Below are positions 27,342 to 36,474 of a DNA stretch of 54,514 nucleotides, in pieces; position 1 is the first letter of the stretch, and each line of letters opens with the position of its first letter. A program made the translations under genes and the position numbers. The notes below the pieces were generated by a model. The model saw only the letters and a program-made list of their open reading frames with translations. It ran no database searches and had not been told where the DNA came from. Source of the stretch: Methanomassiliicoccaceae archaeon (GTDB lineage: Archaea > Thermoplasmatota > Thermoplasmata > Methanomassiliicoccales > Methanomethylophilaceae). The DNA lies in contig PWNH01000005.1 of the NCBI GenBank assembly GCA_003557905.1, forward strand, positions 1 to 54,514, written 5' to 3'.

Positions 27342-28823
27342 TCATCCCTTGGGCTGATTGCTTCTCACGTAAACATCCACCGCGGCGGTTATGGCGGCTA
27401 TCTCGCGACCTTGACGGAATGATTCCGCCAGGGTCTGCATGCGCGATTCCTCATCCTCCATATAGCCCTTGAGCTTGTTGAGTATGTCCTGCTCCTGCAG
27501 GAAGTGGGTGTGGGTGTCGCCACGGATGTAGGCGCGGTTGTTCATGATGGCGTAATGCAGGGGGAGTGTCGTCTTGACGCCTAGTATGACGTATTCATAG
27601 ATCGCGCGGCGCATCCTCTGTATGGCCTCATTGCGGTCAGAACCGTAAGCACACAACTTGGATATCATCGAATCGTACTGCGCCGGTATGGTGTAGCCCA
27701 TGTGTACGCCGGAATCGACCCTGATCCCTGGACCTCCAGGTGAACGGTAGCGGAGGATCTTTCCCGGATCCGCATTGAAATCATTCATGGGGTCCTCAGC
27801 GTTGACACGGCACTCGATGGCGTGGCCACGGATGGTTATGTCATTCTGTTTCAGTTTCAGGGGCTCACCGGCGGCGATCGCCAACTGCTGCTTCACCAGG
27901 TCCACACCGGTGATCATCTCGGTTATGGTGTGTTCAACCTGCAGACGGGTGTTCATCTCCATGAAGTAATGCTGACCGTCAGCGTAAAGGAACTCCACCG
28001 TTCCCGCGTTTGTGTAGCCTACGGTCTTGGCAACCGTGAGGGCGGACTGGGTTATCGACTCGCGTAGCTCCTCCGTCATTATCGGACAGGGGGCCTCCTC
28101 CACCAGTTTCTGGTAACGCCTCTGGATCGAACATTCCCTCTCGAAGAGATGTATGGCATCGCCGTGCTCATCGGCAAGCACCTGGACCTCTATGTGACGG
28201 GGTTTCTCGAGATACTTCTCGATGAATACAGTGGCATCACCGAACGCGGAGCCGGCTATCCTCATCGCCTTCTCGATGGCCTCCTCCAATTCTTCCTCGG
28301 AGTGGACGATCTGCATCCCGATACCACCGCCCCCGGCACTGGCCTTGGTGATTACGGGATATCCTATCTTGGCAGCTACGTCCCGGGCCTCATCGACGTT
28401 CTTGACGCCGCCCTCGGTGCCCTCCAGCACGGGGACGCCGGCCTCTCGCATCATCCTCTTGCTGCCGATCTTCGACCCCATGACCTCCATGGCCTTGGAC
28501 GGCGGACCTATGAATTTCACGCCAGAATCCTCGCAGAGTTTTGCGAATTGGCTGTTCTCAGCCAAGAATCCGTATCCGGGATGGATGGCCTCGGAACCGG
28601 ATTGCTGGACGACCTCCATTATCCTCTCCATGTTGAGGTAGCTCTTACGGGGATGGGCCTCACCGACACAGAAAGCCTCGTCAGCGTACTTCACATGAAG
28701 GGCGTTCTTATCGGGTTCGGAGTATATCGCGACTGTCTCTATGCCCAACTCACGGCATGCGCGCATGACGCGTATGGCGATCTCGCCACGGTTGGCTATC
28801 AGGACCTTATCGAAGAATGCCAT
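27342..28823 (-). CDS. pycA: Pyruvate carboxylase subunit A (biotin carboxylase)
   Basis: 493-aa ATP-grasp enzyme that carboxylates the biotin of PycB with bicarbonate. Marks: N-terminal KVLIANRGEIAIRVMRA, ATP loop TKASAGGGGIGMQIVH, EKYLEKPRHIEVQVLAD, the catalytic EMNTRLQVEHTITE with Glu and Arg, and the C-terminal biotin-carboxylase domain. The two-subunit (PycA + PycB) pyruvate carboxylase is the methanogen form and makes oxaloacetate for the incomplete TCA pathway. An acetyl-CoA carboxylase role is less likely because PycB, not a carboxyltransferase pair, lies 12 nt upstream in the same operon. Confidence 0.95.
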   Translation of the reverse strand: MAFFDKVLIANRGEIAIRVMRACRELGIETVAIYSEPDKNALHVKYADEAFCVGEAHPRKSYLNMERIMEVVQQSGSEAIHPGYGFLAENSQFAKLCEDSGVKFIGPPSKAMEVMGSKIGSKRMMREAGVPVLEGTEGGVKNVDEARDVAAKIGYPVITKASAGGGGIGMQIVHSEEELEEAIEKAMRIAGSAFGDATVFIEKYLEKPRHIEVQVLADEHGDAIHLFERECSIQRRYQKLVEEAPCPIMTEELRESITQSALTVAKTVGYTNAGTVEFLYADGQHYFMEMNTRLQVEHTITEMITGVDLVKQQLAIAAGEPLKLKQNDITIRGHAIECRVNAEDPMNDFNADPGKILRYRSPGGPGIRVDSGVHMGYTIPAQYDSMISKLCAYGSDRNEAIQRMRRAIYEYVILGVKTTLPLHYAIMNNRAYIRGDTHTHFLQEQDILNKLKGYMEDEESRMQTLAESFRQGREIAAITAAVDVYVRSNQPKG

Positions 28824-28835
28824 TTCAGCACCTCC

Positions 28836-30575
28836 TCACTCCACGACCATCAGCACATCACCGCTGGACACAACATCACCGCTGTCCACGAAGATCTCCT
28901 TGACGGTGCCGTCGCGGGGACTGTTTATGGGATTCTCCATCTTCATCGCCTCCAGTATGACCAGGGCGTCACCCTGCTTAACCTTGGCTCCGCGCTGGAC
29001 CGGTACCTTGAGAACCATCCCTGTCATGTTGCTCTTGACTCCTCCCGGCACATCGCCACGGGGGGCCTTGTCACCACCTGCGGCGGCGGGGGCGGCGGCG
29101 GAGCCGTCCACGGATACGATGCGCACGGAGAAGACCTCCCCGTCCACCTCGACCTCCATGGCAGCGGGGATGGTCCCGACGGGCTGTGCGGTCCCGGGCT
29201 TGGGAGGCAGGCACTCGCACTTCCTCTCACCCTTGAGGAAAGAGGGGGCGATGCTGGGATATATGATGTAACTCAGGATGTCCTCATCCTTCTTCACTAT
29301 GCCCAGGTCCATGGCCTCCTTCTTCATCTTCTCATACATCGGCTCGAGGAGGTCGGCGGGACGGACGGTCACAACCTCCGCGTCGCCGATGATCCTGGTG
29401 CGTATCTCATCGGATATTGGCTTGGGAGGCTTGCCGTAAAGGCCCAGGACGTAGTCCTTGACCTCCTTGGTGACATTGCTGTAACGCTCCCCGCCGGAAA
29501 GGATGTTGAATATCGCCTGTGTACCCACGATCTGACTGGTGGGTGTGACCAACGGCGGATATCCCAGATCCTCCCGGACCTTGGGTATCTCCTCGAAGAC
29601 ATCCTTCAATTTATCGAAGGCGTCCTGCTCCTTGAGCTGGGAAATCATGTTGGATATCATTCCGCCAGGGAGCTGATATATCAAAACGTCAGCGTCAACC
29701 CTCTCGGACACCGGATCGACCAGCCCTCCGTACTTTTCACGTAGGCCCAGGCAGAGATCGCGGGCCTTTCTCAGTTTGTTAATGTCCAAGCCACTGTCAC
29801 GGACGGTGCCTTGGACGGCGGCGACTATGCTCTCGGTGGCAGGCTGTGAAGTGCCGAATGCGAATGGGGACATCGCGGTGTCGACGATGTCGACCCCGGC
29901 GTCTATGGCGGCCTGGTAGCTCATGGGGGCGAGGCCGCTGGTTGAATGTGAGTGCAGGCAGACGATAATGTCCATCTCGTCCTTTATACCGGTGACTATC
30001 TCCACCGCCTCTTTAGGCGTTATGAGTCCGGCCATGTCCTTGATGGCGATGGAGTCACAATCCAAGGAGTAAAGCTCCTTGGCCATCTCTATGAATGTGG
30101 CACTGTCGTGCACAGGGCTGGTGGTGTACGATATGGCCCCCTGAAGGTGGGCCCCGTTGTTCTTCACCTCGATCATCGACTTCTTCATGTTTCGTACGTC
30201 GTTCAAAGCATCGAATACACGGAAGTTGCTTACGCCGTTGTCAGCGGCTGCGGCCACGAACTTCTCCACCACATCATCGGGATAATGACGGTATCCCACC
30301 AGGTTCTGTCCCCTCAGAAGCATCTGGATCGGGGTCTTGTGCAATACCTCCTTCAACCTACGCAAACGCTCCCAAGGGTCTTCCGCCAGGAATCTCATGC
30401 TGCAGTCGAAGGTGGCTCCGCCCCATGCCTCGACTGACCAGAAACCCATATCATCCATGGATTTGGCCAGTTCTATCATATCATCGGTACGCATGCGGGT
30501 GGCGATCAAAGACTGGTGTGCGTCACGTAAAGTGGTATCGGTGATCTTCAATTTTGTAGGGCTGGCGGGACACAT
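28836..30575 (-). CDS. pycB: Pyruvate carboxylase subunit B (transcarboxylase and biotin carrier)
   Basis: 579 aa. Residues about 5-300 form the DRE-TIM-metallolyase carboxyltransferase domain: DTTLRDAHQSLIATR, FWSVEAWGGATFD, ALNDVRN, CLHSHSTSGLAP. A conserved helical domain follows, then an Ala/Gly/Pro-rich linker (about 480-510) and a biotinyl domain with the acceptor Lys545 in LEAMKMENPI. It transfers the carboxyl group from biotin to pyruvate. The ATG has AGAGGTAA 5 nt upstream. First gene of the pycBA operon; a TATA-like TTTTATACTT lies about 70 nt upstream. Oxaloacetate decarboxylase alpha is the closest alternative, but no membrane subunits are present. Confidence 0.95.
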   Translation of the reverse strand: MCPASPTKLKITDTTLRDAHQSLIATRMRTDDMIELAKSMDDMGFWSVEAWGGATFDCSMRFLAEDPWERLRRLKEVLHKTPIQMLLRGQNLVGYRHYPDDVVEKFVAAAADNGVSNFRVFDALNDVRNMKKSMIEVKNNGAHLQGAISYTTSPVHDSATFIEMAKELYSLDCDSIAIKDMAGLITPKEAVEIVTGIKDEMDIIVCLHSHSTSGLAPMSYQAAIDAGVDIVDTAMSPFAFGTSQPATESIVAAVQGTVRDSGLDINKLRKARDLCLGLREKYGGLVDPVSERVDADVLIYQLPGGMISNMISQLKEQDAFDKLKDVFEEIPKVREDLGYPPLVTPTSQIVGTQAIFNILSGGERYSNVTKEVKDYVLGLYGKPPKPISDEIRTRIIGDAEVVTVRPADLLEPMYEKMKKEAMDLGIVKKDEDILSYIIYPSIAPSFLKGERKCECLPPKPGTAQPVGTIPAAMEVEVDGEVFSVRIVSVDGSAAAPAAAGGDKAPRGDVPGGVKSNMTGMVLKVPVQRGAKVKQGDALVILEAMKMENPINSPRDGTVKEIFVDSGDVVSSGDVLMVVE

Positions 30576-30654
30576 GAGAGTTACCTCTGTTTGATTTGAA
30601 ATCTCATAAAAACTGTTTCAGCAGAAATCAGCAGTACAAGTATAAAATATTTCA

Positions 30655-31284
30655 CTAAAACAACCAAAAAGATGTGAAAAACGTAAGTAAAGCTATGAAA
30701 GTCAGAGAAACATCTAATTTGGTGGTTACGAAACTCGGTGTTATCTCCCCACCGGCGCTGTAACCGCGGACGGTGAGAAGCTTGGATGCCTCCTCGGTAC
30801 GCCGCAGTTGGTTGACCACCAGGTTCATCGCCAACGGCACCATGCTGGTCACTGATATCGGCAAGCCCTTTATGGCCATGGCCTGTTTGATCTTCACCAG
30901 GTCGTGGCTTATCAGCTGCAGGCTCTGCAGCCCCATCTCGGCGGTAAGGCCGATATCGAAACCTATCCTCTTACCCAACAACCACACTGAGACGTCCAGT
31001 AGTTCGCTCTCCTGGCGGTCGGAATAGGCCCAGGCGGCTATCAAAAGGATGGGGATCATCCTCACCAGGTAGTTCAGGCCCATACCCCCTGTGTACTCTG
31101 ATACCAGCGCCGTCAGCGTTATCATCAGCAGAACACCGAGCAGCATGCGCGGATGGGGGATGGCCTTTAGACGCGGAGTGAACAGTAACCACCATAGGAA
31201 AGCGATCACCGCCCCTCCCGTGCTCATGAAGGCCGCCGTGGAAAGCAGTATCGTGGCGGCTATCCTCAATCGCGGGTCGCGCAT
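30655..31284 (-). CDS. ECF transporter T component (BioN/CbiQ-like)
   Basis: 209-aa membrane protein with four or five hydrophobic segments. It is the energy-coupling component that links ATPases to the substrate-binding S component. Near the C-terminal half lie the coupling helices with AMAIKGLP and LTVRGYSAGG, which match the two Ala-Arg-Gly type motifs of EcfT. The frame is open upstream, but the ATG at 31284 has GGAGG 4 nt before it and overlaps the ATPase gene end. Last gene of the bioY-ATPase-ATPase-T operon. It ends in TAG. Confidence 0.85.
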   Translation of the reverse strand: MRDPRLRIAATILLSTAAFMSTGGAVIAFLWWLLFTPRLKAIPHPRMLLGVLLMITLTALVSEYTGGMGLNYLVRMIPILLIAAWAYSDRQESELLDVSVWLLGKRIGFDIGLTAEMGLQSLQLISHDLVKIKQAMAIKGLPISVTSMVPLAMNLVVNQLRRTEEASKLLTVRGYSAGGEITPSFVTTKLDVSLTFIALLTFFTSFWLF

Positions 31285-31958
31285 AGTGCCTCCATCGAAT
31301 CCTGTAGGGTGATGTTCTGAGGTCTGGCGCCCCTCTGCAACGCCTGGCGTAGATAGGGTGGGGGCGAGGCCCATTGACTGACCGCCTCCGGGGTGCTCCC
31401 GTGGTGTATCAGCTTGCCATCGGCTATGTGTGAGATGCTTTCCACGCGGGGAAGCACAGACCGCTCATGGGAGAACACCATGGTGATCTTGTCCTTCCGG
31501 GACTCTATGGCCTTACAGACACGGGACTTGACCATACAATCCAAGGAGGAGAATGGCTCATCCAGGAGGAGGATGTCCGGATCGAGGGCGAAAACGCAGG
31601 CCAGGTTCAATCTCTTCAACTGGCCGCGACTGAGCTTGAAAGGATCTATGGCGCCCCTATCCTCCATGCCAGCACGGGGAAGCACGTCGCGGGGATCTAG
31701 ACCCCATGATCTGACCTCATCGTCCACTGACGACGAGGTTATGTGGTACTCAGGGAACTGCATTGACAGAATCGTTCTCTGCACGCCTTTCGTCAAATAT
31801 CTGCCCTGACACTGCAACAGGGATGCCATGACCAAAGCCATAGTGCTCTTTCCGCTTCCGATCACGCCGCTGACCAGATGTACGCCTTCGCCGTAGGATG
31901 CTACACATCTCAGTTTGAAATCCTCACGTTCCACCATGAAGTCCAGGTCGGCCCTCAT
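31266..31958 (-). CDS. ECF transporter ATPase (first)
   Basis: About 230-aa ABC ATPase. Walker A SGVIGSGKST, signature region KLSRGQLKRLNLA (a degenerate LSGGQ), Walker B ILLLDEPFSSLD and switch His in VFSHE. The ATG at 31958 overlaps the stop of the other ATPase (ATGA) and has GGAGG 8 nt upstream, so it is preferred to 31973. It pairs with the second ATPase as a heterodimer in the biotin ECF importer. Confidence 0.88.
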   Translation of the reverse strand: MRADLDFMVEREDFKLRCVASYGEGVHLVSGVIGSGKSTMALVMASLLQCQGRYLTKGVQRTILSMQFPEYHITSSSVDDEVRSWGLDPRDVLPRAGMEDRGAIDPFKLSRGQLKRLNLACVFALDPDILLLDEPFSSLDCMVKSRVCKAIESRKDKITMVFSHERSVLPRVESISHIADGKLIHHGSTPEAVSQWASPPPYLRQALQRGARPQNITLQDSMEALCATRD

Positions 31959-32623
31959 TGTGACAACCTCCACAGGCTGGGATAGAAACAGCTGTCCTCC
32001 AGCTGCCCGAACACCTCTGCGGGCGAGCCTGAGAACTGCACTCTGCCATCCCGCAAGAATATCACGTGGTCGGCGGTGGAGGCGCGGTCCATGTCCTGCG
32101 TGCAGAAAAGAGTCGGTATCCCCGAGAGTTGAACGGCATCGGTTATAATCCCCGCAGTGGCCTCGTCCAGATGACTGTCCACCTCGTCCAGTATCAATAT
32201 GTCAGGGGAGTTCACGATGGCAGCGGCGAAGGCGACCAATGCCTTCTCGCCGCCGGAAAGGCTCCTTGTGTAACGTTTGAGTAGGTCGGGCCTTTTCAGC
32301 ATGGCCATCGACTCCATCACTATGAGGTCGGCATCCTCCTGGTCGACCTTGGTGAACCGTAGCGAGGACGCCACCTCGTCGCAGACACGTGAGAACAACA
32401 TGGTGCGGTCTGGGAACTCCCCCACCCATCCCACCTTTACCTGGGATGGGGACTTACCCAACACCTTGACGCTGCCCTCACGTAACTTGTCCATTCCGGC
32501 CAAGACCTCCAATAGAGTGGTCTTACCGGCCCCGTTGGGACCGATGAGCGCGACCCGTTTCCCTTCGGCATCGAGTCTTTCTATGTCTATCAGATGATGC
32601 CTCATCCCACGGACACTTATCAT
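31955..32623 (-). CDS. ECF transporter ATPase (second)
   Basis: 222-aa ABC ATPase. Walker A GPNGAGKTT, signature LSGGEKALVAFAAAI, Walker B ILILDEVDSHLD, and a Gln in place of the switch His (FCTQDMD). That substitution suggests one of the two ATP sites of the heterodimer is catalytically weak; this is inference. The start overlaps the bioY stop by 4 nt, and the end overlaps the other ATPase by 4 nt. Confidence 0.88.
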   Translation of the reverse strand: MISVRGMRHHLIDIERLDAEGKRVALIGPNGAGKTTLLEVLAGMDKLREGSVKVLGKSPSQVKVGWVGEFPDRTMLFSRVCDEVASSLRFTKVDQEDADLIVMESMAMLKRPDLLKRYTRSLSGGEKALVAFAAAIVNSPDILILDEVDSHLDEATAGIITDAVQLSGIPTLFCTQDMDRASTADHVIFLRDGRVQFSGSPAEVFGQLEDSCFYPSLWRLSQ

Positions 32624-33126
32624 TCCAACCTCTCACCTATCACGTAAGCAGCATACAGTTTGGCGGCATCGCCCAGTATGAAGGGGACCATCCCGAGTAT
32701 GGTGGCCTCGAATATGGGTATCGATGCTGAATATGACAACCATGACACGCCGAAGAGATAAATCATGAGGCTGGCAATTGTCAGTCCGAGGATGCGTGTG
32801 AATTTGGATCTGCTCTCATAGGCCAATCCGGCTATCAGGGCGGCAGGCACGAAACCTATCAGGTAACCTCCCGTCGGTCCGAGCAGTATGCCTATCCCCG
32901 CGGTGCCGTTGTGGAAAACGGGAAGGTTCAATGCGCCTAGGATGAGATAGAGAGTGACGGGAATCACCGCATGGCGGCGCATGACCACGCCCGCCAGAAG
33001 AACGAACAGTGTCTGTAGGGTGAGGGGCACCGGTATGAAGGGGATGGATATCCAGCTCCCCGCGGCTATCAGGGCTATGAATGTGGCACTGTAGGAGAGC
33101 AGTGATGCGCGGTTCTCTATCCTCAT
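32620..33126 (-). CDS. bioY: Biotin-specific S component of the ECF importer
   Basis: 168-aa membrane protein with six hydrophobic segments that binds biotin. BioY marks: IPFIPVPLTLQTLFVLLAG near residue 27, LGALNLPVFHNGTAGIGILLGPTGGYLIGF at about 60-95 (PTGGYL is diagnostic), and FILGDAAKLYAAYVIG at the C-terminus, where the Asp-Lys pair lies in the biotin site. First gene of the bioY-ATPase-ATPase-T operon, next to birA and pycAB, so the cell appears to scavenge biotin for pyruvate carboxylase. No biotin-synthesis gene is seen in the window. Confidence 0.94.
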   Translation of the reverse strand: MRIENRASLLSYSATFIALIAAGSWISIPFIPVPLTLQTLFVLLAGVVMRRHAVIPVTLYLILGALNLPVFHNGTAGIGILLGPTGGYLIGFVPAALIAGLAYESRSKFTRILGLTIASLMIYLFGVSWLSYSASIPIFEATILGMVPFILGDAAKLYAAYVIGERLE

Positions 33127-33180
33127 AGGGTCACCTTCCTAAGCCTGGCTAACCGACTAACTAGTATAGAAAAAGAATGG
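33127..33180 (-). promoter_or_regulatory. bioY promoter with repeated CTAAC motifs
   Basis: On the plus strand CTAAG (33140-33144), CTAAC (33149-33153) and CTAAC (33157-33161) occur in a row, the last two 8 nt apart, together with AGCC-T-GGCT. They lie between a TATA-like CTATACTA (minus strand, about 33160-33167) and the bioY ATG. BirA has an N-terminal DNA-binding domain, so these repeats are a candidate biotin operator; this is inference. Confidence 0.35.
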
Positions 33181-33194
33181 AGATTGGTGGGGTT

Positions 33195-34175
33195 TCAGAG
33201 TTGGAAGAGATCGCCGGCGATGACCTTCTCCACCTTGCCGTTGTCCTTCCTTATGATGAGGGCCCCATGCTGGTCTATGTCGATGGCCTCCCCCTTGAAC
33301 GACTTGGTCATCGTCTTCACATGGACGCGGCGGTTCAGCGTGAGTGACAGACTCTTCCACTCCCTGACGATGGTGTCGTACTCCCCGCTCTCCAATTGGA
33401 GCAGGCGGAGTTCGAACTCCTTCAGGACGCGGGCGAGGAACTTGGCGCGGTCGACGGGCTCCCCTATCTCCTCATGGAGTGAGGTGGCTATCTTACGCAG
33501 TTCATCGGGGAGCTCGCTGAGGTCCACGTTGGCATTGATGCCCAACCCCAATAGCACATGGTTCACGGTGTCACCATCGGTGTCGACCTCCTGTAGAAGC
33601 CCGGCGACCTTCTTGCTGCCGATGAAGATGTCGTTGGGCCACTTTATCAATGCCAGCAGGTCGTACTCCCGCCTTATGGCCCTGGCGATGGCCAGGGATC
33701 CTGCCATGGTGACCATGAACAGACGGTCGATGGGGATATGGGTCTTCATGATGACCGTGGCCCATATGCCGCCGGGAGGCGAGGCCCATGAACGGCCCAT
33801 CCTTCCCACCCCTCCGGTCTGTTGCTCCGACACAACGACAGTCCCGTGCAGATTCTCGGCATCCATCTCCTGGGCCAACCGCTTGGCGGCAGCCAGGGTC
33901 GACGGGATGGAATCGAAGTAACGGAGGTCCTTGCCGACGAAACGGGTGCGGAGCTTCTTGTTCAACTCATAGGGCAATATACGGTCACTGCGGCCGACCA
34001 GAGAATGCATCCCATCCTCGGTGGAGGAGATGTCATACCCCAGGCTCACCAGCTCACGGATGCGTGGTACCAGCTCAGCGGCGTCCACTGAGAGTCTCTC
34101 CGCCATCTCCTGTGTGGAGATGGCCTTTCCAGCGTCCTCGAGTATTTCCAACACCTCAAATGCCATTTCTCTCAT
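33195..34175 (-). CDS. birA: Biotin protein ligase with N-terminal helix-turn-helix (BirA type)
   Basis: About 326 aa. Residues about 1-65 form a winged helix (AFEVLEILEDAGKAISTQEMA). Residues about 75-270 form the ligase, with FDSIPSTLAAAKRLAQ, the adenylate-binding GGVGRMGRSWASPPGG, KWPNDIFIGSKKVAGLLQE and the C-terminal SH3-like domain. It attaches biotin to PycB Lys545. The HTH suggests it also represses biotin genes, as E. coli BirA does. The frame is open upstream, but the ATG at 34175 has GAAGGTAT 5 nt before it. It lies just upstream of bioY on the same strand. Confidence 0.94.
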   Translation of the reverse strand: MREMAFEVLEILEDAGKAISTQEMAERLSVDAAELVPRIRELVSLGYDISSTEDGMHSLVGRSDRILPYELNKKLRTRFVGKDLRYFDSIPSTLAAAKRLAQEMDAENLHGTVVVSEQQTGGVGRMGRSWASPPGGIWATVIMKTHIPIDRLFMVTMAGSLAIARAIRREYDLLALIKWPNDIFIGSKKVAGLLQEVDTDGDTVNHVLLGLGINANVDLSELPDELRKIATSLHEEIGEPVDRAKFLARVLKEFELRLLQLESGEYDTIVREWKSLSLTLNRRVHVKTMTKSFKGEAIDIDQHGALIIRKDNGKVEKVIAGDLFQL

Positions 34176-34606
34176 TTCAATACCTTCTTTGACCCTGCGG
34201 GACGGGGACGTTCCCGCCCTTCCTCGGTTAGATGGTTGTTGAGACCCGTTCAGGATATCAACCTTGTGCCTCAATCCTGAGTGAGGTACGGTTGTTATTA
34301 TTGTCATAATCGTTTATTTGTTTATTGTAACGATTGCAAATTACCCAAGTTCCGTATCTATTGTGTGATCGACATTTCGACATTTTATTGAAAACACATC
34401 GTTTCAAAAGGAGGAAACAACAGAGAAGGAGCATTCTTGGAGTTGATTTGATACCGAATGGAGGAGGATTTGGTCGGCTATCTGTTTGACATCTATGCAT
34501 TACTATCAGATGCCTGATTTACACCCTCCTTCCATCATCAGATGTCATCACAATAATCCTCAATGAGCGGTTGTTAATCCAGGACCATTTGCGTTTTGGA
34601 TGAGTA
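34176..34606. other. Intergenic: birA leader and AT-rich stretch
   Basis: No convincing gene. Near birA, GCGGGA (34197-34202) pairs with TCCCGC (34212-34217), a hairpin about 20 nt before the birA ATG that could affect its translation. AT-rich sequence at about 34290-34345 may hold the birA promoter. The rest shows no motif I can name. Confidence 0.5.
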
Positions 34607-35545
34607 TCATTGACTCAAAATGATGTCTGGATCCATGCCAGACATCTTCTTGGAAAGCTCCCAGACCCTGACTGCCAGTGCAGCATCTCCTCCCCTTCCC
34701 TGAGGTTCAACCTTATCGGGCTTTCCTCTGAACCCTCTCCAACCATCCGGCCCGTAGAATTCCCCTCCTCTGACCTCATCGCCGGTACAGGCTGTCAGAC
34801 AGGGGGCAGCGCCTTCGGAAATGCTGTGCATGAAAGGTCTAAGGAGAAGGCCCAGAGACCTCCCGTTACGATAAAGGGGCGTGTACACCAATCCGGGATG
34901 ACAGGCTACACTTATCGGATCCTTTAGTCGATGGCTGTCGAGCCGTCTCTGCAACTCCAAAGAGAACAGAAGTGTTGCAAGCTTGCTCTGTTTATAGGCC
35001 TTCCATGGATTGTGATGTCTTTCTGTAAAGATGTTGACAAAATCTATTTCGGCGGTATCATGGACGATGCTTGATTGCGTGACCACGCGCGAACCTTCAG
35101 TGTGCAAAAGGGCCTTCAACAGAAGGGTGGTCAGGGAGAAGTGCCCTAAGTGATTGATCCCCCAGTGTGGTTCATGACCGTCTGATGTGATGCGGAAAGG
35201 AGGGTTCATCACCCCGGCGTTGTTCACCAATATGTCCAATCTGTCGTTTGCGGAGAGGAAGGAATCGGTGAATTCCTTGATAGATCGCAGGTCGCCCAGG
35301 TCTAGATACATCGCCTTTGCCCCTGATCCATATGATGATTCGAGCTTATTTGCTTCAGACTGACATCTTACAAAGTCTACGTCAGCCATGATCACCCCCA
35401 TACCTGAACTGCACAAGGCTCTTGCAACATGAAGTCCCAGGCCGGAGGCCGCTCCAGTAACTATAGCGACCTTCGAAACACCATGCCTGCCATTAGCGTC
35501 GAAGTTCGCCACATTCTCAGAAATTGATTCGCAGTAGATAACCAT
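34607..35545 (-). CDS. Short-chain dehydrogenase/reductase (retinol-dehydrogenase-like)
   Basis: 312-aa classical SDR with NAD(P) motif TGAASGLG near residue 30, LDILVNNAGVM near 105, catalytic Ser in VTQSSIVHD near 160, and YKQSK near 188. The pattern (PFRITSDGHEPHWGINHLGHF) resembles retinol dehydrogenase/protochlorophyllide-reductase-like SDRs, often bacterial or eukaryotic. About 23 residues precede the Rossmann fold, more than usual; the true start may be internal, but no better ATG is seen. It stands alone, divergent from the acidic/Lys-rich protein. Substrate unknown; it may be acquired by transfer. Confidence 0.85.
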   Translation of the reverse strand: MVIYCESISENVANFDANGRHGVSKVAIVTGAASGLGLHVARALCSSGMGVIMADVDFVRCQSEANKLESSYGSGAKAMYLDLGDLRSIKEFTDSFLSANDRLDILVNNAGVMNPPFRITSDGHEPHWGINHLGHFSLTTLLLKALLHTEGSRVVTQSSIVHDTAEIDFVNIFTERHHNPWKAYKQSKLATLLFSLELQRRLDSHRLKDPISVACHPGLVYTPLYRNGRSLGLLLRPFMHSISEGAAPCLTACTGDEVRGGEFYGPDGWRGFRGKPDKVEPQGRGGDAALAVRVWELSKKMSGMDPDIILSQ

Positions 35546-35650
35546 GTCCGAAAAATTGATCGGGATGCCGGCGGATATTCGTTGAAGGACAAATGAAAAT
35601 GGGTCTTATTTTAATAGTCCTGGTAATCTACTATCGTTAAGGTGACGGAT

Positions 35651-36226
35651 ATGTCGTTCATAAAAAAAGTAAAGGATTTTTTCGCAGGTTTGACAGGTGG
35701 CAAAAAGGGCGCTGAGGAAGAGGTCGTTGAAGAGACTCACATCGAACCTGAGATCACTGTGCCTGAACCAGAGGTGGTTGAGGAACCTGTGTCTGAACCA
35801 GAGGTGGTTGAGGAGGTCAGCGACAAACTGGAAGAGCCGGTCGAGGAGACTGTGACAGAACCCACTGTAGAGGAGCCGGAGCCCGCCCCGAAAGAATCTG
35901 AGCAGGTGGAAGATGTCAAAGAAGAGAGCCGATTGGCAAAGGCACTGGCTTTCGCTGAGGCGAAACTAGATGAAAAGAAAAGCGAACTGAGCAATGCTGA
36001 AATTGAGATGTTCCGTTCAAAAATCGCATCTTACACCGACAAGGTCGGCAAGGATGAGGAGGCTGCTTTGGTGTCAGTAAGCCAACTCATAGGTGGGATA
36101 GTTACGGCCAAGAAGGCTGCCCCTGCGCCAAAGGCGACGAAGAAAACGCCGGCCAAGAAGAAGGCGAAGACAACTGCCAAGAGCGGCGAGACGGCGAAGA
36201 AGAAACCGGCCAAAAAGAAGGCCTGA
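35651..36226 (+). CDS. Hypothetical acidic/Lys-rich protein
   Basis: 191 aa, not recognised. Layout: a short basic amphipathic N-terminus (MSFIKKVKDFFAGLTGGKKG), a Glu/Pro/Val-rich acidic stretch (about 20-90) with near-repeats PEPEVVEEP and SEPEVVEE, a predicted helical middle (about 95-150, RLAKALAFAEAKLDEKKSEL), and a Lys/Ala/Pro tail (about 155-191) like histone H1 tails. A GTG lies three codons upstream, but AAGGTGA stands 5 nt before the ATG at 35651. The charge layout suggests binding to nucleic acid or a membrane-associated partner. The N-terminal helix plus acidic region recalls the FtsY N-domain without its GTPase. Function unknown. Confidence 0.7.
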   Translation: MSFIKKVKDFFAGLTGGKKGAEEEVVEETHIEPEITVPEPEVVEEPVSEPEVVEEVSDKLEEPVEETVTEPTVEEPEPAPKESEQVEDVKEESRLAKALAFAEAKLDEKKSELSNAEIEMFRSKIASYTDKVGKDEEAALVSVSQLIGGIVTAKKAAPAPKATKKTPAKKKAKTTAKSGETAKKKPAKKKA

Positions 36227-36474
36227 GGCATGAAGATCGTGTGATATCGGAACCGATCCAGCATCAGTTCGACGAGTATCGGACGATTTGCATGATACCG
36301 ACCAGGTTGCTCCACATCAGGAATTCCGTCGCATCCTAGCCTTGTGGTGTTTTACCATCCATCGGTATCAACTAAGATGTTGGGTGTCAGTTATGACTGG
36401 CATCCGCATCAAACCCCTTTTTACAATCATGAATATGATTGGGGCATATTTCAAGGGCGGGTTTTTTCAGATGG

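Noticed and set aside
28149-29744. Very long open frame (about 530 codons) on the plus strand across pycA/pycB
   Set aside because: It is antisense to two clearly conserved biotin-enzyme genes; the translation is His/Leu/Gly/Asp-rich, matches no family, and arises from the codon bias of the genes opposite.
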